64,000 nucleotides of DNA from Chryseobacterium sp. H1D6B (GCF_029892445.1 NZ_JARXVJ010000001.1:496001-560000); one strand, 5' to 3'; positions 7,207 to 15,790 are shown, counted from the first letter of the stretch. Numbers and translations: made by a program. The notes: generated by a model not told the origin, from the sequence alone.

Positions 7207-9585
7207 ATGAAACAAAAAATCGTTCTTCTCTTCAGTCTTACTGCGTCATGCTTTTTCTATGCGCAGAGCGTTGAAGGAACTATTACCGATAAAGACAACA
7301 AGCCGGCCGCTGACACTGAAATCCTTATCACCAAGGATCAGAAAAAGTTTTCTGCTATTACTGATGACAAAGGAGGATATAAAATTCAGCTTAAAGAAAA
7401 CGGAAATTATCTATTAGAAATCATAAAAGACGGAGTAAAAGCAAACACAGAAAAAATTTCTGTAACCGGTACCCTCCGAAAAGATATTAAAATAAAGGAA
7501 GAAGCACCTGTAGTAGAACAAAAAATAGAAGGAGTCACCGTAACGGCCAAGAAAAAACTCTTTGAAAGAAAAGTCGACCGATTAGTCTTCAATGTAGAAA
7601 ATTCTGTAGCCTCACAGGGAATTGATGTGATGGAAGCTTTAGCTAAAACTCCGATGGTACGTGCCACGGATGATGCGATCTCTATTGCAGGAAAAAGCAA
7701 CGTTGCCGTGATGATCAATGACAGACTTCTGAATTTATCCGGCCAGGAACTTATTAATTATCTTAAAACACTCCGTTCTGATGACATCGCTAAAATAGAG
7801 GTTATTACCACTCCCCCTGCAAAATACGAAGCGGAAGGAAAAAGCGGCCTGATCAATATTGTCATGAAGAAAAATACAAACTTAGGCTGGAATGGCTCTA
7901 TACAGACTTCAGGAAGTTATTTTTATGGACGTCCTGTAGTGGGGACAAGAGGAGGAGCAAGCTTTAATTATCAGGGAAACAAATTATCTATTACAGCTAA
8001 TTTATCCGCAGGCGACAATAATTGGGAAAATACTGCTTACAATTATCTGACAGGAACTACCAATTCAAATTACTGGAATACCGATACCAAGAACTCAAGC
8101 AATTACAAATATAAAGGCGGCAATCTTAAAGGCGAGTATAAAATCAATGATAAAAATCTTGTAGGGTTCAACTACAATTATTCTTTCAGCAATCCGCTTG
8201 AACAGTCAGAAAACCGGACTTATATATCCAATGAAGAAGGGATGCTTAGTTTATTCTCAGATAATAAAAACAAAAATCACAGAAATGTCCACAATACCAC
8301 AGCTTTTTATGATGTAAAACTTGATACACTTGGAAGTAAGCTAAGTGTGTCTGCCAACTTAATGCTGAATGACGCCAATGCAAGGAATTTCTATAATACA
8401 GTTACCACAAGTACGGTATCTACCTTTACGAATCCTATCAGTAAATATAGAATTTATTCCGGGCAGGCAGATCTGGAGAAAAATTTTGCTAAGATAAAAA
8501 CGGAATCAGGGATCAAATTCACTCAGATCAAAAATGATTCGGACTTTAATTTTTTCAATATTGAAGACGGTCAGTTTATTGTCAATAAAGACAGAACCAA
8601 TACATTCAACTATAATGAAAAGAATTATGCGGCCTACGTATCTACCAGTTTTAAAATTAATGAAAAATGGGATGCAAAAGCCGGACTCCGTTATGAGTAC
8701 ACCAATCTGGAAGGAGTCTCGTTAAACGATAACTCTTCTGCCAAGATCAATTACGGGAAATTCTTCCCGACTGCTTATTTGAGTTATAAAGCTAATGAAA
8801 ACAACACATTTTCTTTAAATTATTCAAGAAGAATCACGCGTCCGTATTTCGGAAACCTGAATCCATTCAAATATTATACTTCAGAATATGAGTACAGCAC
8901 AGGAAACCCTTATCTTCTGCCTTCATTTTCAGACAACTTTGAATTTGGATATGTCTTGAAGAACAATTTCAATGTTACTTTATATTATAACAGAAACAAA
9001 GATGACTGGGACAGAATCCAGATCGTAGAAGGCAATCTGAAATACAGTATTGTAAAAAACTTTTATAATGAAGATCAGGCAGGAATTAACCTCAGTTATA
9101 ATTACAACAAATTAAAATGGCTGGAATCTAATATTTTTGTGAACGGCTATTATGCCAAATCAAAATCCTATCTTCCTGATGCAGTATCGGCACCCGCAGG
9201 ATACAGCGCCAATTTTAATATTGACAACAACTTTTTCTTAAACAAAGAAAAAACGCTTACTTTAATGCTGGGGCTGTGGAGCAATCTTCCCAATAGAGAC
9301 GGAAATACCTATTATTATGCAAATGCTTCCGTTTATACAGGAATGAAATTGAATCTGATGCAGAAAAAATTGATGGTCAATTTATATTTAAATGATGTTT
9401 TAAATACCAACCGTAATAAAGGAATAGAATATTATCCCAATTATAATGTTGACTATTTTTCCAAAGGAATTACACGAAATATGTATCTTTCCGTAACCTA
9501 TAAATTCGGAAATAATGATGTGAAGGGAGCAACGAAGGAAGTGAAATTTGAAGAATCAAACAGAGCAGGCGGAAGCGGTAACTAA
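7207..9585 (+). CDS. outer-membrane beta-barrel receptor with carboxypeptidase-like N-terminal domain
   Basis: A 792-residue protein. A signal peptide (LLFSLTASCFFYAQS) precedes a CarboxypepD_reg-like domain (VEGTITDKDNKPAADTEI), then a plug region (VMEALAKTPMVRATDDAISI and IAKIEVITTPPAKYEAEG) and a long beta-barrel rich in alternating aromatic residues. This is the OMP_b-brl_3 type of TonB-dependent-receptor relative. The ATG at 7207 starts the signal peptide; an in-frame TTG at 7177 would add ten unlikely residues. The C-terminus ends in a polar tail (RAGGSGN) and not the usual aromatic residue. The ligand is unknown. A terminator follows at 9611. Confidence 0.9.
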   Translation: MKQKIVLLFSLTASCFFYAQSVEGTITDKDNKPAADTEILITKDQKKFSAITDDKGGYKIQLKENGNYLLEIIKDGVKANTEKISVTGTLRKDIKIKEEAPVVEQKIEGVTVTAKKKLFERKVDRLVFNVENSVASQGIDVMEALAKTPMVRATDDAISIAGKSNVAVMINDRLLNLSGQELINYLKTLRSDDIAKIEVITTPPAKYEAEGKSGLINIVMKKNTNLGWNGSIQTSGSYFYGRPVVGTRGGASFNYQGNKLSITANLSAGDNNWENTAYNYLTGTTNSNYWNTDTKNSSNYKYKGGNLKGEYKINDKNLVGFNYNYSFSNPLEQSENRTYISNEEGMLSLFSDNKNKNHRNVHNTTAFYDVKLDTLGSKLSVSANLMLNDANARNFYNTVTTSTVSTFTNPISKYRIYSGQADLEKNFAKIKTESGIKFTQIKNDSDFNFFNIEDGQFIVNKDRTNTFNYNEKNYAAYVSTSFKINEKWDAKAGLRYEYTNLEGVSLNDNSSAKINYGKFFPTAYLSYKANENNTFSLNYSRRITRPYFGNLNPFKYYTSEYEYSTGNPYLLPSFSDNFEFGYVLKNNFNVTLYYNRNKDDWDRIQIVEGNLKYSIVKNFYNEDQAGINLSYNYNKLKWLESNIFVNGYYAKSKSYLPDAVSAPAGYSANFNIDNNFFLNKEKTLTLMLGLWSNLPNRDGNTYYYANASVYTGMKLNLMQKKLMVNLYLNDVLNTNRNKGIEYYPNYNVDYFSKGITRNMYLSVTYKFGNNDVKGATKEVKFEESNRAGGSGN

Positions 9586-9610
9586 TTAACATCTACATCA
9601 ACAATAAAAG

Positions 9611-9636
9611 CAGCAGTTTCTAAACTGCTGTTTTTG
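9611..9636 (+). terminator. rho-independent terminator of the receptor gene
   Basis: Arms CAGCAGTTT and AAACTGCTG (9 bp) have a 2-base centre, followed by TTTTTG. It sits 26 bases after the receptor stop codon. Confidence 0.75.
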
Positions 9637-9662
9637 TATTTTTGAAAAGGAAAATCTAACCA

Positions 9663-10127
9663 ATGATTATTAGAAAAGGAAATATTGATGATCTAGCAGG
9701 ACTCCGGCGCCTTTTTGCAGATACCATTATAAATGTATGCAGATCTGATTATAATGATGAACAAATTACCGTCTGGTCATCAGCCACTGAAAATATAAAA
9801 AGATGGGAAAGCGTATTAGAAGAACAATTTGTATTGATCTCAGAGGAACAAGATCAAATTACAGGATTCTGTACTCTTGATAAAGGAAATTACATTGATC
9901 TGCTGTTCGTACATAAAGACTATCTCCGGCAGGGAACTGCTGAGAAACTTTACACTGCTGTTGAGCAGGAGGCAATACGGCTGAATCAGGCAGCCCTGAC
10001 TTCTGATGTAAGCAAAACTGCAAAAAGTTTTTTTGAAAAAATGGGTTTCATCGTTTTAAAAGAACAGACTGTGTATGTAAAAGACATAGAATTCATCAAT
10101 TACAAAATGAGAAAAACTTTGAGTTGA
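9663..10127 (+). CDS. GNAT-family acetyltransferase
   Basis: A 154-residue single-domain GNAT protein. The acetyl-CoA site is represented by VHKDYLRQGTAEKLYTAVE (about residues 80-98), where the R/Q-x-x-G-x-A pattern is intact (RQGTA). The C-terminal motif SKTAKSFFEKMGF is typical. It probably transfers acetyl groups to a small molecule or protein N-terminus; the substrate is unknown. The 3' end overlaps the convergent minus-strand membrane protein gene by 32 bases, so the two are unlikely to share a terminator. Confidence 0.85.
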   Translation: MIIRKGNIDDLAGLRRLFADTIINVCRSDYNDEQITVWSSATENIKRWESVLEEQFVLISEEQDQITGFCTLDKGNYIDLLFVHKDYLRQGTAEKLYTAVEQEAIRLNQAALTSDVSKTAKSFFEKMGFIVLKEQTVYVKDIEFINYKMRKTLS

Positions 10128-10455
10128 AAAAATAATAAGTCATTCCTCCGGCACCATAAGCCACCACATCGTAAATATCCCCTGTGAATCTATTTGAAAA
10201 TAATGGCAGCACCCCTTCAAAAAGCAGGGACAGATTCAAAGTTGAGATCAGTATAAATTTTAAATCAGGTTTCCAATGAAAGCCCATTATACCGTTCATG
10301 ATAAACTGGATCAGATAGCAGTACATCGGAATGGTATAAAGATCGGTAAGATGGTTATTTACAAAGGGGATGATAATTCCATTTTTCCGCATGATAATGA
10401 TGACACTCCAGACTAATAAACCTGTTAAAAATAAATATGAAATTCTATTTTTCAT
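10096..10455 (-). CDS. small four-helix membrane protein
   Basis: A 119-residue protein from the ATG at 10455; a GTG one codon earlier is possible. Four hydrophobic segments are evident (for example YLFLTGLLVWSVIIIM at the N-terminus and LKFILISTLNLSLLFEGVLP in the middle). No catalytic motif was recognised. It vaguely resembles short VanZ-like or magnesium-citrate-transporter-like annotations seen in this phylum, which I would not rely on. Its ATG overlaps the stop codon of the 45-residue gene upstream by one base (TGATG), so the two are translationally coupled and lie under the divergent promoter facing the TetR gene. Confidence 0.7.
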   Translation of the reverse strand: MKNRISYLFLTGLLVWSVIIIMRKNGIIIPFVNNHLTDLYTIPMYCYLIQFIMNGIMGFHWKPDLKFILISTLNLSLLFEGVLPLFSNRFTGDIYDVVAYGAGGMTYYFFNSKFFSFCN

Positions 10456-10592
10456 CACATATGAAGCACAGCCATAATAATACTGATCACCACCTGCACA
10501 ATTTTTAAAATGATATCCTGAGCTCCTTTTTCATCTCCTTTCGCTTCCTTTTTTACTGCACTCTCGTAATCAAACTTTTGTTTTCCTTCCAT
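10455..10592 (-). CDS. 45-residue membrane protein, first gene of a TetR-linked mini-operon
   Basis: This short gene reads from ATG at 10592 to TGA at 10455-10457. The N-terminal half is charged (MEGKQKFDYESAVKKEAKGD) and the C-terminal half is one hydrophobic helix (IILKIVQVVISIIMAVLHM), the layout of a single-pass small membrane protein. It sits 19 bases downstream of a consensus -7 box (minus strand 10618-10611) and is coupled to the next gene by a one-base overlap. Those features make it a real gene despite its size. The family is unknown; the divergent TetR protein probably controls it. Confidence 0.7.
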   Translation of the reverse strand: MEGKQKFDYESAVKKEAKGDEKGAQDIILKIVQVVISIIMAVLHM

Positions 10593-10610
10593 TTTTTTGA
10601 TTTCAAAATA

Positions 10611-10618
10611 CAAATATA
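10611..10618 (-). promoter_or_regulatory. -7 box of the small membrane-protein operon
   Basis: Minus-strand TATATTTG, identical to the -7 box of the divergent TetR gene. It is partly inside the outer end of the 36-base-arm palindrome. Confidence 0.65.
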
Positions 10619-10653
10619 ATTAAAATTAGAACAAATGTTCTAATTTTAATTAT
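10616..10653. promoter_or_regulatory. 38-bp perfect inverted repeat, probable TetR operator
   Basis: Perfect 18-base arms (10616-10633 and 10636-10653) flank AA. The core is TTAGAACA-AA-TGTTCTAA, and the outer arms are AT-only. The repeat fills the space between the two divergent -7 boxes, covering the -33 regions of both. It is therefore a strong candidate for a single operator controlling both directions. Confidence 0.7.
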
Positions 10654-10668
10654 TACTTTTAATCCCAT

Positions 10669-10676
10669 TATATTTG
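10669..10676 (+). promoter_or_regulatory. -7 box of the TetR gene, 3 bases from its ATG
   Basis: TATATTTG is followed by CAC and then ATG at 10680. Because initiation occurs only a few bases after this box, the mRNA is predicted to be leaderless. Confidence 0.65.
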
Positions 10677-10679
10677 CAC

Positions 10680-11306
10680 ATGAAAACCAAGGAAAGGATC
10701 TTATCAACAGCACTTCAGTTATTTAATGAACATGGTTATAACAATATAACTACAAGACATATTGCTGCTGCTTTAAATATAAGTCCTGGAAATCTGCATT
10801 ATCATTTTAAGCATTCAGAGGACATTATAAGAGATCTTTTTTTGAGATTGATCAACCAGATGGACAGCATGATGACTGAACTGAAAAAAGATGAAAATAA
10901 AAATCTAGACAGTCTCTATAATTTCACGTATTCAACTTTTGAAATATTCTATACCTATCAATTCATTTTCCTAAATTTTCTAGATATCTTAAATAAACTT
11001 CCTGAAATTACCTCTCAATACGAAGTTTTAAATACAAGAAGAAACGAAGAGTTTCAGTTAATTTTCGAAGGCTTTCAAAAAAATAAAATCTTCAGGGAAA
11101 ACATTCCGGATTTTATTGCAGAGCATCTTGTCACCCAAATGTTTATATTTGGAAATAATTGGATCGTGCATAACAAGATTACGCTGAAGCTTGATAAAGA
11201 ACAAGCTGTACGGCATTATTCACTGGTCCAGATGAATTTATTTTATCCTCTGCTGAATGAAGAACAGCAGCAATTATATGAATTAAAATATATCAGAAAA
11301 AAATAA
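10680..11306 (+). CDS. TetR-family transcriptional regulator
   Basis: A 208-residue protein with an N-terminal TetR helix-turn-helix (residues about 5-50, recognition region AALNISPGNLHYHFKHSEDI) and a large C-terminal domain of the TetR_C type containing an aromatic-rich stretch (FEIFYTYQFIFLNFLDIL). The ATG at 10680 is chosen; a TTG two codons upstream lies within the -7 box. It faces the small membrane-protein operon across a 38-bp palindrome and is followed after 5 bases by an AraC-type regulator, so tetR and araC are probably co-transcribed. The ligand is unknown. Confidence 0.9.
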   Translation: MKTKERILSTALQLFNEHGYNNITTRHIAAALNISPGNLHYHFKHSEDIIRDLFLRLINQMDSMMTELKKDENKNLDSLYNFTYSTFEIFYTYQFIFLNFLDILNKLPEITSQYEVLNTRRNEEFQLIFEGFQKNKIFRENIPDFIAEHLVTQMFIFGNNWIVHNKITLKLDKEQAVRHYSLVQMNLFYPLLNEEQQQLYELKYIRKK

Positions 11307-11311
11307 AAACA

Positions 11312-12133
11312 GTGGCCTCGGCAGATCCAGCATACAAAGATTACAGAATTTCAGTTCCTCCCGAATTTGAAAACATATTCTCACACTTCTATTTTGCAGA
11401 AAACAACTCTGAAAAAGCAGTAACCAAAACCTTACTGCCGACTTATCAGACTATTTTATTATTCTGTTTTGGGGAAAGCGCTTCTATGACCACCAAGGAA
11501 AAAACAACAATAACCGTTGATAAATGCCTGGTTTTCGGCCCTATAAGACATGCTTTTGATTACACACTGCCCGCAAAAACTTCTATTTTAGTCTCGACCT
11601 TTAAAGATGATGCTTTCTACAGATTTTTTGGAACAGCTATGACAGCTAAGAATACTGCGGTGAGTCCAGATGAGCTTCTTACTGAAAACTGTTTTACAGA
11701 ACTGTATCATCAGCTCACCAAGATCAGTACTGCAAGAGAACAAGTACAGCACATTCTTGATTTCTGCAGGCCCTATCTGCAGAGCCAGGATATAACAAGC
11801 CGGCTTTTAAGCAGTTTTAAAAATGAAAATTTAAGCCCCATTAAAACTATTGCTGAAAAAATAAATCAGAGTGAGCGGAATATCCAGCTGAAGCATAAAG
11901 AACAATTCGGGTATTCTTCCAAAGAAATCACCCGCTATAACCGCTTTTTAAAAGCCATACAACTCATCGAAAAAGAAATAGAAAACCAAAAAAAAATAGA
12001 ATGGTTCACGGTCATTGATGTATGCAGTTACTATGATCAGAGCCAGCTTATCCATGATTTCAAACATTTTTTAAATATATCTCCGTCCCAATACCTAAAA
12101 TTCCAGCAGGACATCTGTAATCCCAAGTCATAG
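11312..12133 (+). CDS. AraC-family transcriptional regulator (GTG start)
   Basis: A 273-residue protein. The C-terminal third is an AraC-type double helix-turn-helix (TIAEKINQSERNIQLKHKEQ, then CSYYDQSQLIHDFKHFLNIS with the ending PSQYLKF). The N-terminal part is an AraC-binding-like sensor domain (about residues 10-120). The start is GTG at 11312, 5 bases after the TetR stop, because no ATG precedes the conserved region. The spacing implies co-expression with TetR. The following oxidoreductase gene has its own -7 box and could be a target, a common AraC arrangement. Confidence 0.87.
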   Translation: MASADPAYKDYRISVPPEFENIFSHFYFAENNSEKAVTKTLLPTYQTILLFCFGESASMTTKEKTTITVDKCLVFGPIRHAFDYTLPAKTSILVSTFKDDAFYRFFGTAMTAKNTAVSPDELLTENCFTELYHQLTKISTAREQVQHILDFCRPYLQSQDITSRLLSSFKNENLSPIKTIAEKINQSERNIQLKHKEQFGYSSKEITRYNRFLKAIQLIEKEIENQKKIEWFTVIDVCSYYDQSQLIHDFKHFLNISPSQYLKFQQDICNPKS

Positions 12134-12178
12134 AACTCTCATTTCGTTTTCTTACAATTTCAGCAGTATTCTATCTTC

Positions 12179-12186
12179 TACCTTTG
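12179..12186 (+). promoter_or_regulatory. -7 box of the NAD(P)H oxidoreductase gene
   Basis: TACCTTTG is an exact consensus match 28 bases upstream of the ATG at 12214. No TTG lies at the expected -33 distance, consistent with activator dependence. Confidence 0.6.
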
Positions 12187-12213
12187 TCTTATAAAATTAA
12201 AAGAATAGAAAAA

Positions 12214-12804
12214 ATGAGACACTTAATTATTTACGCGCATCCTAATGAAAACAGTTTAAATCAAAAGCTTTTAAAAGCTGTCATTGAAAACCTGGAGACT
12301 GGCGGCAACGAAATTATCATCCGGGATTTATACCAAATAAATTTCAACCCCGTATTCTCTTTAGAGGATATGCAGGGACAAAGGATGGGGAAAGTTTCTG
12401 ATGACGTAAAACAGGAACAGAATTTTATTTCGTGGGCAGAACACATTACATTCATTTATCCGATCTGGTGGACAGGAATGCCAGCTGTGATGAAAGGGTA
12501 TATTGACAGAGTTTTCAGTTACGGTTTTGCTTACCGTTATGATGAGGGAGTTCAAAAAGGCCTTCTTAAAGGAAAACAGACCGTAATTATCAACACCCAT
12601 GGCAAATCTCATGAAGAATATGAACGCATCGGAATGGACAAAGCGCTTTCTCTAACTTCCGATAAAGGTATTTTTTCATACTGCGGATTTGAAATTAACC
12701 AGCATTTCTTTTTTGATAAAGCTGACAGAGCATCGTCTGAAGATCTGGAGGTATGGAAAGAGCAGCTGAGGAATACTTATTTACAGCTGACTTTTAACAA
12801 TTAA
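12214..12804 (+). CDS. NAD(P)H:quinone-type oxidoreductase (flavodoxin fold)
   Basis: A 196-residue flavodoxin-like fold protein of the NQO/MdaB/KefF group. Family marks are the N-terminal HLIIYAHPNENSLN (residues 3-16, the flavin phosphate region) and the central FIYPIWWTGMPAVMKGYIDR followed by VFSYGFAY, which bind the isoalloxazine ring. Such enzymes perform two-electron reduction of quinones or nitro compounds, or act as ancillary subunits of K+ efflux systems. The ATG at 12214 gives the canonical N-terminus. It lies downstream of the AraC regulator with its own promoter, suggesting an inducible electrophile or redox response. Confidence 0.9.
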   Translation: MRHLIIYAHPNENSLNQKLLKAVIENLETGGNEIIIRDLYQINFNPVFSLEDMQGQRMGKVSDDVKQEQNFISWAEHITFIYPIWWTGMPAVMKGYIDRVFSYGFAYRYDEGVQKGLLKGKQTVIINTHGKSHEEYERIGMDKALSLTSDKGIFSYCGFEINQHFFFDKADRASSEDLEVWKEQLRNTYLQLTFNN

Positions 12805-12913
12805 AACCGGGAATTAGACTAACAAGGAAGCTTTCCCTAATTTTCTTAAATATTGAGTTTTAGAGAATAATTTTGATATATTCGTTTATTAAATAAAAAT
12901 TGGCTGCATACAC

Positions 12914-13351
12914 ATGAATTTGAAATTAGAATACAAAAAAGCATCAGAAAGCGACCTCGATTTTCTGCTTGATCTAAGAATGAAAACGATGAATCTGCAT
13001 TATGCCAATTCTAATCTTCCGACAACGAGAGAAACTACTCTTCAACGGGTTCTTTATCAATTTGAAAAGGCTAATATTATTATTTTAAATGATGAACCTG
13101 CCGGACTTTTAAAAATAGACCGCAATGCTGACAAAATAGATATTTTACAGCTTCAGATCGATCCAATCCTGCAGGGAAAGGGAATTGGGAAGGCCATTCT
13201 TGAAGATATCATTGAAGAAGCTTCAAAAGCTCAAAAACCGGTTTTATTAAGTGTATTAAAAACAAACAAAGCTCAAAAACTTTATTTCAGTCTAGGCTTT
13301 AAAATAATCGATGAAGATGAACATTCTTACTTCATGAAGTTTTCCACATAA
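12914..13351 (+). CDS. GNAT-family acetyltransferase
   Basis: A 145-residue single-domain GNAT protein. The acetyl-CoA loop is seen in IDPILQGKGIGKAILEDI (Q-x-x-G-x-G, about residues 77-94) and the C-terminal element in KAQKLYFSLGF. There is no regulator or substrate gene beside it, so the specificity is unknown. It ends immediately before a strong bidirectional hairpin shared with the convergent TerD gene. Confidence 0.86.
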   Translation: MNLKLEYKKASESDLDFLLDLRMKTMNLHYANSNLPTTRETTLQRVLYQFEKANIIILNDEPAGLLKIDRNADKIDILQLQIDPILQGKGIGKAILEDIIEEASKAQKPVLLSVLKTNKAQKLYFSLGFKIIDEDEHSYFMKFST

Positions 13352-13379
13352 AAAAAGTATGCTTTTCAGCATACTTTTT
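13352..13379. terminator. bidirectional terminator between GNAT and terD
   Basis: Arms AAAAAGTATGC and GCATACTTTTT (11 bp) enclose TTTTCA. The A-tract and T-tract on either side let it work in both directions. Confidence 0.8.
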
Positions 13380-13386
13380 ATTTTAT

Positions 13387-14052
13387 TTATCTGGTATAAT
13401 CTTTTAGAATATCTGTAAAGCTGTCTGTTTGGTGAGGTTCCCCGATTGCTCTGAACTTCCAGTCTCCATTGTGGCGGTACGCTTCAGCAAAAACCATTGA
13501 ACACATCCCGTTCATACCGGCACCACCGGAAAGGCTGTATTTTGTAATTTCTTTTCCTCTTGCATCTACAGCTCTGATGAATGCATTGTCGATCATTCCA
13601 AAATGCTGGTTATTTTTTCTCCCTTGATAGATCGTAACCACAAATACAATTTTCTGATAACGCTGGTCAAGCTGGTCAAGTTTCACAATGATCTGTTCGT
13701 CATCTCCGTCTCCAGCACCTGTTCTGTTATCTCCTGTCAGCCAGATATGGCCGGTGGGATGTTCCATCGAGTTAAAATAAATAACATCTCCCTGATAAAG
13801 CGCAAGCTGTCTTCCGTCATTGGTCTGTACGGTTTTTCCTAAATTAGCCACTTTACCATTACTGTCTAAAAGAAATGCAACAGCATCCAGATCATATTCT
13901 GCTTCTTTACTGAACAATTTCCCTAAAAAACCGCCCTGTTTACGGACATCCCAGCCCAGACCGATGATCACTTTAGAAAGATCATAAACATCTTCCCCCT
14001 GATCGTTTTTTCTCAGGTTGATCGTCTGACCTTTTTGTAAATTAATTGCCAT
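13387..14052 (-). CDS. TerD-family protein (second of tandem pair)
   Basis: A 221-residue TerD-domain protein. The calcium-binding segment LTGDNRTGAGDGDDEQI (about residues 105-121) carries the acidic residues typical of the family, and the N-terminus MAINLQKGQ is shared with its upstream neighbour. TerD proteins are linked to tellurite resistance and, more generally, to calcium-dependent membrane-associated stress responses. It follows the other TerD gene with a 3-base gap in one operon. No TerC, TerB or other ter gene is near, so a general stress function is more likely than a full tellurite system. Confidence 0.9.
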   Translation of the reverse strand: MAINLQKGQTINLRKNDQGEDVYDLSKVIIGLGWDVRKQGGFLGKLFSKEAEYDLDAVAFLLDSNGKVANLGKTVQTNDGRQLALYQGDVIYFNSMEHPTGHIWLTGDNRTGAGDGDDEQIIVKLDQLDQRYQKIVFVVTIYQGRKNNQHFGMIDNAFIRAVDARGKEITKYSLSGGAGMNGMCSMVFAEAYRHNGDWKFRAIGEPHQTDSFTDILKDYTR

Positions 14053-14055
14053 ATT

Positions 14056-14631
14056 TTATTTTATGATTTGTCCTTTATAATATTTCTCTAAAAAGAAAGA
14101 CAGGTCTGCTCTGTATCCTATCCCTGAAGCTTCAAACTTCCAGCTTCCGTTCTTTTTATATAGTCTTCCGAATTCTACTCCCGTTTCTATGGAGAAGTCT
14201 TCATCCAGCTCATATTTAGCAATTTCCTGCCCGCTCAAGTTATCAATAATTCTGATGTATGAATTTCTAACCTGTCCGAAATTCTGTCTTCTTCTTTCAA
14301 AATCCTCAATGGTGACCACAAATAGAATTTCCTGTACTTTTTCATTTACTTTTTCAAGATCTACAACAATCGCTTCATCATCATCACCGTCACTGTTTTT
14401 ACCGCTCGGATCATCGCCGGTATGTGCTAAAGCTCCATCCGGGGAATTTAAATTATTATAAAACACAAAATATTCCTCATTAACTAACTTTCTTTCAGCA
14501 TCAATCATGATCGCTGATGCATCAAGATCAAAATCAAAACCTCCTCCCTCATTGGGGTCCCATCCTAAACCGATGGTCATTTTTGTAAATCCTAAATCAA
14601 TCCGTTGTCCTTTCTGTAGGTTAATTGCCAT
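14056..14631 (-). CDS. TerD-family protein (first of tandem pair)
   Basis: A 191-residue TerD-domain paralogue of the following gene. It has MTIGLGWDPNEGGGFDFDLD near the N-terminus and the calcium-site segment HTGDDPSGKNSDGDDDEA (about residues 90-107). The second site is more acidic than in the downstream copy, so the two probably differ in ion affinity. It is the promoter-proximal member of the pair. No consensus -7 box was found directly upstream, where the DNA is AT-rich. The role is presumably calcium-linked stress tolerance, by family knowledge. Confidence 0.9.
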   Translation of the reverse strand: MAINLQKGQRIDLGFTKMTIGLGWDPNEGGGFDFDLDASAIMIDAERKLVNEEYFVFYNNLNSPDGALAHTGDDPSGKNSDGDDDEAIVVDLEKVNEKVQEILFVVTIEDFERRRQNFGQVRNSYIRIIDNLSGQEIAKYELDEDFSIETGVEFGRLYKKNGSWKFEASGIGYRADLSFFLEKYYKGQIIK

Positions 14632-14704
14632 AATATGATCAGTTATTTCATCTAAGATAAATTTGATTGATCAATTTTCCAAATAATTTCTGAAAAACAT
14701 TCAC

Positions 14705-14733
14705 AAAAAAAAGCCCAATTGCAGGAATTGAGC
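14705..14733 (-). terminator. terminator of the panD-flippase operon
   Basis: On the minus strand GCTCAATT pairs with AATTGGGC (8 bp, one wobble) around a 5-base loop and is followed by eight T. It lies 30 bases after the membrane-protein stop. Confidence 0.65.
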
Positions 14734-14762
14734 TTTATATTTCTATTGTTAATAATTATCTT

Positions 14763-15785
14763 TTATAAATTTTTATCACTTACTTTATTATTCCTTGCTT
14801 TGGCCAGCATTGGAATAGAAATTAATCCCATTACCAGCATAATTACAATCTGGAGCGGAAGAGAAATAAAAGAATACGTAAGCCCCATTTCACCCCCTAA
14901 AACAGCACTTTTACCCACTGAGATAAACAAAGCCATGAAACCGAATTTCATCGCCAGATTAAAGGCTCCGATACCGCCGCTGGCAGGAATGATCATTCCT
15001 AGTGTTCCCACAACAATAATGAAAAAACCATCTGCGATAGTAAAATCTGAAGTCTCCGGAAGTGCGAAACACACTAAATAAGCCGCAAAATAATAAGAGA
15101 TCCAGATTCCCAATGTATAAAGAATGAATTTTACTTTCTGTTTTAGCTTAAATATAGAGGTCAGTCCTTGAAAAATACCATCAATAAACCTAATAATTTC
15201 CCCTAAAAATGGAATATTTGCTAGTCTTCTTTTAAAAACAAAAAATAAAATTGTTCCTAATGCTAATATGAAAAGAACAATTAAAATTTTATTAGGATTG
15301 ACCGTAACTCCTGAGTTTCTATAGAATGATAAAATAGCCTCATATTTAAAGATTAAAGTCAAACCTAAAAATCCCAGCATACAAAGCAGATCCACCACCC
15401 TTTCTAAAATAATGGTTCCAAATGATTTATCTACCGGAACATTTTCTACTCCATATAACGCAGTTGCTCTTGCGACTTCACCGCTTCTAGGAATCGTAAG
15501 ATTCATCAGATATCCAAAAGAAATGGACCAAAGAGAATTAGAGTTTGAAATACTGTATCCCATCGGCTCCAGCAAAAGATTCCAGCGCACTGCTCTGAAC
15601 CAGTAGGCCAAAATACCAAAAACAGAAGCAAATAATACCCAAAGATAGTTGGCTTTCGCCAGAGACTTTTGGATCACTTTAAAATCAAGTCCTTTTAGGG
15701 CAAGCCACAAAAAAAAGCCTGCAAAAGCAAGCGAGATTACAATTGTAATGATTGATTTTAAAGGATTAGCAGCTTTTTTTTCCAT
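14763..15785 (-). CDS. flippase-like membrane protein (LPG synthase TM domain/UPF0104)
   Basis: A 340-residue polytopic protein with about eight TM segments and no soluble synthase domain. Characteristic elements are WFRAVRWNLLLEPMG (about residues 62-76) and IPRSGEVARATALY (about 99-112). This is the membrane part found in lysylphosphatidylglycerol synthases and the YbhN family, believed to flip or bind lipids. It starts 5 bases after panD on the same strand, so it is co-transcribed with it. No functional link with pantothenate synthesis is evident; this is probably a housekeeping pairing. Confidence 0.88.
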   Translation of the reverse strand: MEKKAANPLKSIITIVISLAFAGFFLWLALKGLDFKVIQKSLAKANYLWVLFASVFGILAYWFRAVRWNLLLEPMGYSISNSNSLWSISFGYLMNLTIPRSGEVARATALYGVENVPVDKSFGTIILERVVDLLCMLGFLGLTLIFKYEAILSFYRNSGVTVNPNKILIVLFILALGTILFFVFKRRLANIPFLGEIIRFIDGIFQGLTSIFKLKQKVKFILYTLGIWISYYFAAYLVCFALPETSDFTIADGFFIIVVGTLGMIIPASGGIGAFNLAMKFGFMALFISVGKSAVLGGEMGLTYSFISLPLQIVIMLVMGLISIPMLAKARNNKVSDKNL

Positions 15786-15790
15786 GAAGA

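Noticed and set aside
12261..12612. Two minus-strand frames (64 and 83 codons) in the oxidoreductase gene
   Set aside because: Antisense to clear flavodoxin-fold motifs; products are without pattern.
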